Shown here: piece by piece, positions 62,549-64,000 of the stretch
Layout of the letters: every line of letters starts with the position of its first letter
Numbering within the stretch: the first letter of the stretch is position 1
NCBI GenBank assembly: GCA_001513155.1
Contig: LFSR01000004.1
Span: 69,095 to 133,094 of the forward strand
Origin: Syntrophomonas sp. DTU018
Lineage (GTDB): Bacteria; Bacillota; Syntrophomonadia; Syntrophomonadales; Syntrophomonadaceae
Direction of reading: 5' to 3'
Length of the DNA: 64,000 nt
Translations under genes and position numbers: made by a program
Notes under the pieces: generated by a model
The model's input: only the letters and a program-made list of their open reading frames with translations
What the model was told of the DNA's origin: nothing
The model's database searches: none

Positions 62549-62662
62549 CCAAATCACCTCCTTAATATCGTATGGTAATTTTATAGCAAAGAGGGAAAAA
62601 AAAACAATTTTAGGCAGGTTATTTTTGGATAAATTGCCCCAGTTTTGGAGGGAGGTTATATT

Positions 62663-63196
62663 GTGCGCCAACCGGATAGAAATCGCTCCAAACCAGCTCA
62701 TCAGCCTCGTCCCCGCATCAAAATACCAATAACGCCATTGGAATTTTTGCTGGAACTGGTCTCCATTTTGGGATTAGTAATTGCCGCCCTGATACTGATT
62801 AAATTATGGCCGGATCTTCCGGCCTCTATTCCCAAGCATTTCGGCCCCACCGGGGAAGTGGATGCCTGGGGTGACCGCAGCTCTCTCTATTTTGTGTTAG
62901 GGACTAACCTGTTCCTTTATGTAATGCTGACAATCGTCAGGAGATTCCCCCATACCTTTAATTACCCAGTAAGGATAACCGCCGATAATGCCCAGCGCCA
63001 GTACCAGCTGGCAATATGGTATATGGCTTTGCTTAAAGCCCAGGTGGTTTGGCTGTTTGTCTACCTGGAATGGCAGATAATCCAGGTCGCTCTGGAGCGC
63101 AGCAGCGGTCTGGGAACCTGGTTCCTTGTCGTGGTTTTGGTAGGGCTGCTTCTGCCTATTTTAATCTATGTACTGGTTGCCAGGAAAAGCCAATAG
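62663..63196 (+). CDS. DUF1648-like membrane protein
   Basis: 177 residues with four or so hydrophobic segments and the DUF1648 signature (LPASIPKHFGPTGEVDAWG). Related to SdpI-type immunity/signal proteins in general layout. GTG start after GGGAGG; the N-terminal tail is basic. Precise role unknown. Confidence 0.7.
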   Translation: MRQPDRNRSKPAHQPRPRIKIPITPLEFLLELVSILGLVIAALILIKLWPDLPASIPKHFGPTGEVDAWGDRSSLYFVLGTNLFLYVMLTIVRRFPHTFNYPVRITADNAQRQYQLAIWYMALLKAQVVWLFVYLEWQIIQVALERSSGLGTWFLVVVLVGLLLPILIYVLVARKSQ

Positions 63197-63269
63197 AACA
63201 TTAATAATAGTGCCCCAAGAAGTGTTTTGCCGCCGAATTGGAACAAAAAGCTCCTAAAAGCGGCAATAC

Positions 63270-63297
63270 TTGACTAGGTTGATAGGACTGCTATACT
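63270..63297 (+). promoter_or_regulatory. Promoter of the riboswitch gene
   Basis: TTGACT at 63270-63275 and TATACT at 63292-63297 with 16-base spacing, 60 bp before the aptamer. Confidence 0.65.
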
Positions 63298-63357
63298 GGG
63301 AATAGAATAAATGGGGAAATTACTCATGTTAAAATGAGTTGAGAAAGTTGAATAAAT

Positions 63358-63450
63358 GGTTCCGAGGTCATATTTCCTAAGGCCTGGCTATGGAAATGAC
63401 CCGTTAGGGTATATTGGGAAACTAGTATGCCTCCCGTCTGGAAAGGAGCC
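63358..63450 (+). promoter_or_regulatory. Molybdenum/tungsten cofactor (Moco/Wco) riboswitch
   Basis: P1 GGTTCC (63358-63363) with GGAGCC (63445-63450), GAGG with CCTC, and the strongly conserved GCCTCCCGTCTGGAAAGG block (63429-63446), which matches my memory of the E. coli moaA leader. A GAAA tetraloop (63418-63421) and an 11-nt receptor (CCTAAG at 63376 and TATGG at 63389) are both present, as in the Moco RNA fold. Mo versus W subtype is not decided. Confidence 0.85.
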
Positions 63451-63485
63451 TTTAACTCACACCATCAATCAGGTTGTGGTGCCGT

Positions 63486-63520
63486 GATGCTGTTTGCTTT
63501 GATCCAGGCAGCATCTTTTT
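63486..63520 (+). terminator. Expression-platform terminator of the Moco/Wco riboswitch
   Basis: GATGCTG (63486-63492) pairs with CAGCATC (63509-63515), then TTTTTT. An upstream overlapping stem (CACCAT with GTGGTG) could act as antiterminator. Confidence 0.8.
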
Positions 63521-63537
63521 TATTGGGGGAGATAACG

Positions 63538-64000
63538 GTGAAGGTTGGGGTAATCTGTTCTGAGGAAGAAACTCGATATTTGCATTTCAAGACTGGTGAG
63601 AGTTTGGAGAACCTACCGAAGCATCACCTGTTAGGCAGTATTGTCCAGTTAATGAAGAAATATCCCTATCCAGGTGACCTGGCCCCTGAAAGTATTGATT
63701 GGGTTACCAACGTTGCCCTGGAACTGGAGCAAATCTATAAGCCCAAGTTTGTTTTCTTAAGCTATGCTAATTTTTACCTTATCTCACTTCTTAAACATCC
63801 CGGGCTGTATGATCAGGAGGCCTTGCGCAGGCATCTGTTTGCGGAAGTGGAACGCTTTTTGCGCCAGACGGGATTGACGCCGTTTATAGTTGGAACCGGT
63901 GGTACTTTGCCTCTGGAAGGAGAAGTGGATTTAACTGAGCTGGACGGCTTTGTAACCGCCAGCCGGCTGGGACCTGTCTATGCCGGTCTTTACCAACCCT
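63538..64000 (+). CDS. Unrecognised protein under Moco/Wco riboswitch, 3' end outside window
   Basis: Open frame from GTG 63538 (GGGGGAG 7 bases upstream) to the window edge, at least 154 residues. I recognise no family. It begins KVGVICSEEETRYLHF; the rest is mixed hydrophobic and charged with no cysteine cluster or signal peptide, and GTGGTLPLEG is the most regular stretch. The riboswitch implies a link to molybdenum or tungsten cofactor use or synthesis. Partial gene. Confidence 0.7.
   Translation, partial: MKVGVICSEEETRYLHFKTGESLENLPKHHLLGSIVQLMKKYPYPGDLAPESIDWVTNVALELEQIYKPKFVFLSYANFYLISLLKHPGLYDQEALRRHLFAEVERFLRQTGLTPFIVGTGGTLPLEGEVDLTELDGFVTASRLGPVYAGLYQP

Noticed and set aside
1-64000. 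CRISPR arrays, prophage, integrases or insertion sequences with transposase
   Set aside because: No regularly spaced identical repeats with spacers and no recombinase, transposase or phage structural protein were recognised; the repeats present are palindromic and non-coding.

Overview
The window reads as the chromosome of an anaerobic, endospore-forming Clostridia-type Firmicute of moderate GC content. The evidence is a forespore sigma-F operon (spoIIAA-spoIIAB-sigF), a spoVACDEF cluster, the dnaG-sigA order, the ylxM-ffh-rpsP-khpA-rimM-trmD-rplS-rbgA block, and frequent TTG/GTG starts behind strong AGGAGG sites. No transposase, integrase, phage gene or CRISPR array was seen, so the window looks chromosomal. 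Species cannot be named from the sequence.

Region 1 (1-17.1 kb) is a dissimilatory sulfite-reduction locus: a TetR regulator; a first DsrM/DsrK-like pair; a small ferredoxin; dsrA and dsrB; an RsbRD-like protein; a complete dsrMKJOP complex; dsrC; a YeiH-family anion exporter; a small unknown protein; a LysR regulator; a CobB/CbiA-type amidase that fits DsrN (siroheme amidation); and a VOC protein. DsrAB would reduce sulfite onto the C-terminal cysteines of DsrC, and DsrMKJOP would re-reduce DsrC with electrons from the membrane. No sat, apr or dsrD is present here. Carrying both a stand-alone DsrMK-like pair and full DsrMKJOP is unusual for a spore former.

Region 2 (17.1-29 kb) holds a chemotaxis receptor, then dacF, spoIIAA, spoIIAB, sigF, dodecin, spoVAC, spoVAD, spoVAE and spoVAF, then a three-gene CoA-dehydratase-activase-like operon of unknown substrate. 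Region 3 (29-32.7 kb, minus strand) is a TPP-riboswitch-controlled thiamine/pyrimidine ABC transporter. Region 4 (32.8-47.4 kb) has trpB2, trmK, nif3, an HD-GYP gene, an HU gene, dgt, dnaG, sigA, four tRNAs (Asn, CAT-anticodon, Glu, Val), several uncharacterised Clostridia proteins and degV. Region 5 (47.5-53.1 kb) is the SRP/ribosome-assembly operon, with a pseudoknot-like leader in front of rplS. Region 6 (53.4-64 kb) has a YedE transporter plus TusA-like protein, a CapA-like protein, an old-yellow-enzyme oxidoreductase, rnhB, ylqG, ylqH, yraN, a divergent folD, a thioesterase, and at the right edge a molybdenum/tungsten-cofactor riboswitch upstream of an unrecognised gene.

Intergenic space carries several families of non-coding repeats. 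Two similar ~153 bp palindromic elements each sit between exact duplicates of an entire terminator hairpin (22 bp and 26 bp), and two related ~300 bp composites have terminal inverted repeats. The most noteworthy items are these terminator-duplicating elements, the double DsrMK arrangement with a linked candidate sulfite-export module, the Moco/Wco riboswitch on an unknown gene, the FolD lacking its catalytic lysine, the CTG-started trmK next to a repeat, and the rplS leader pseudoknot. All family assignments come from reading motifs, not from database searches.
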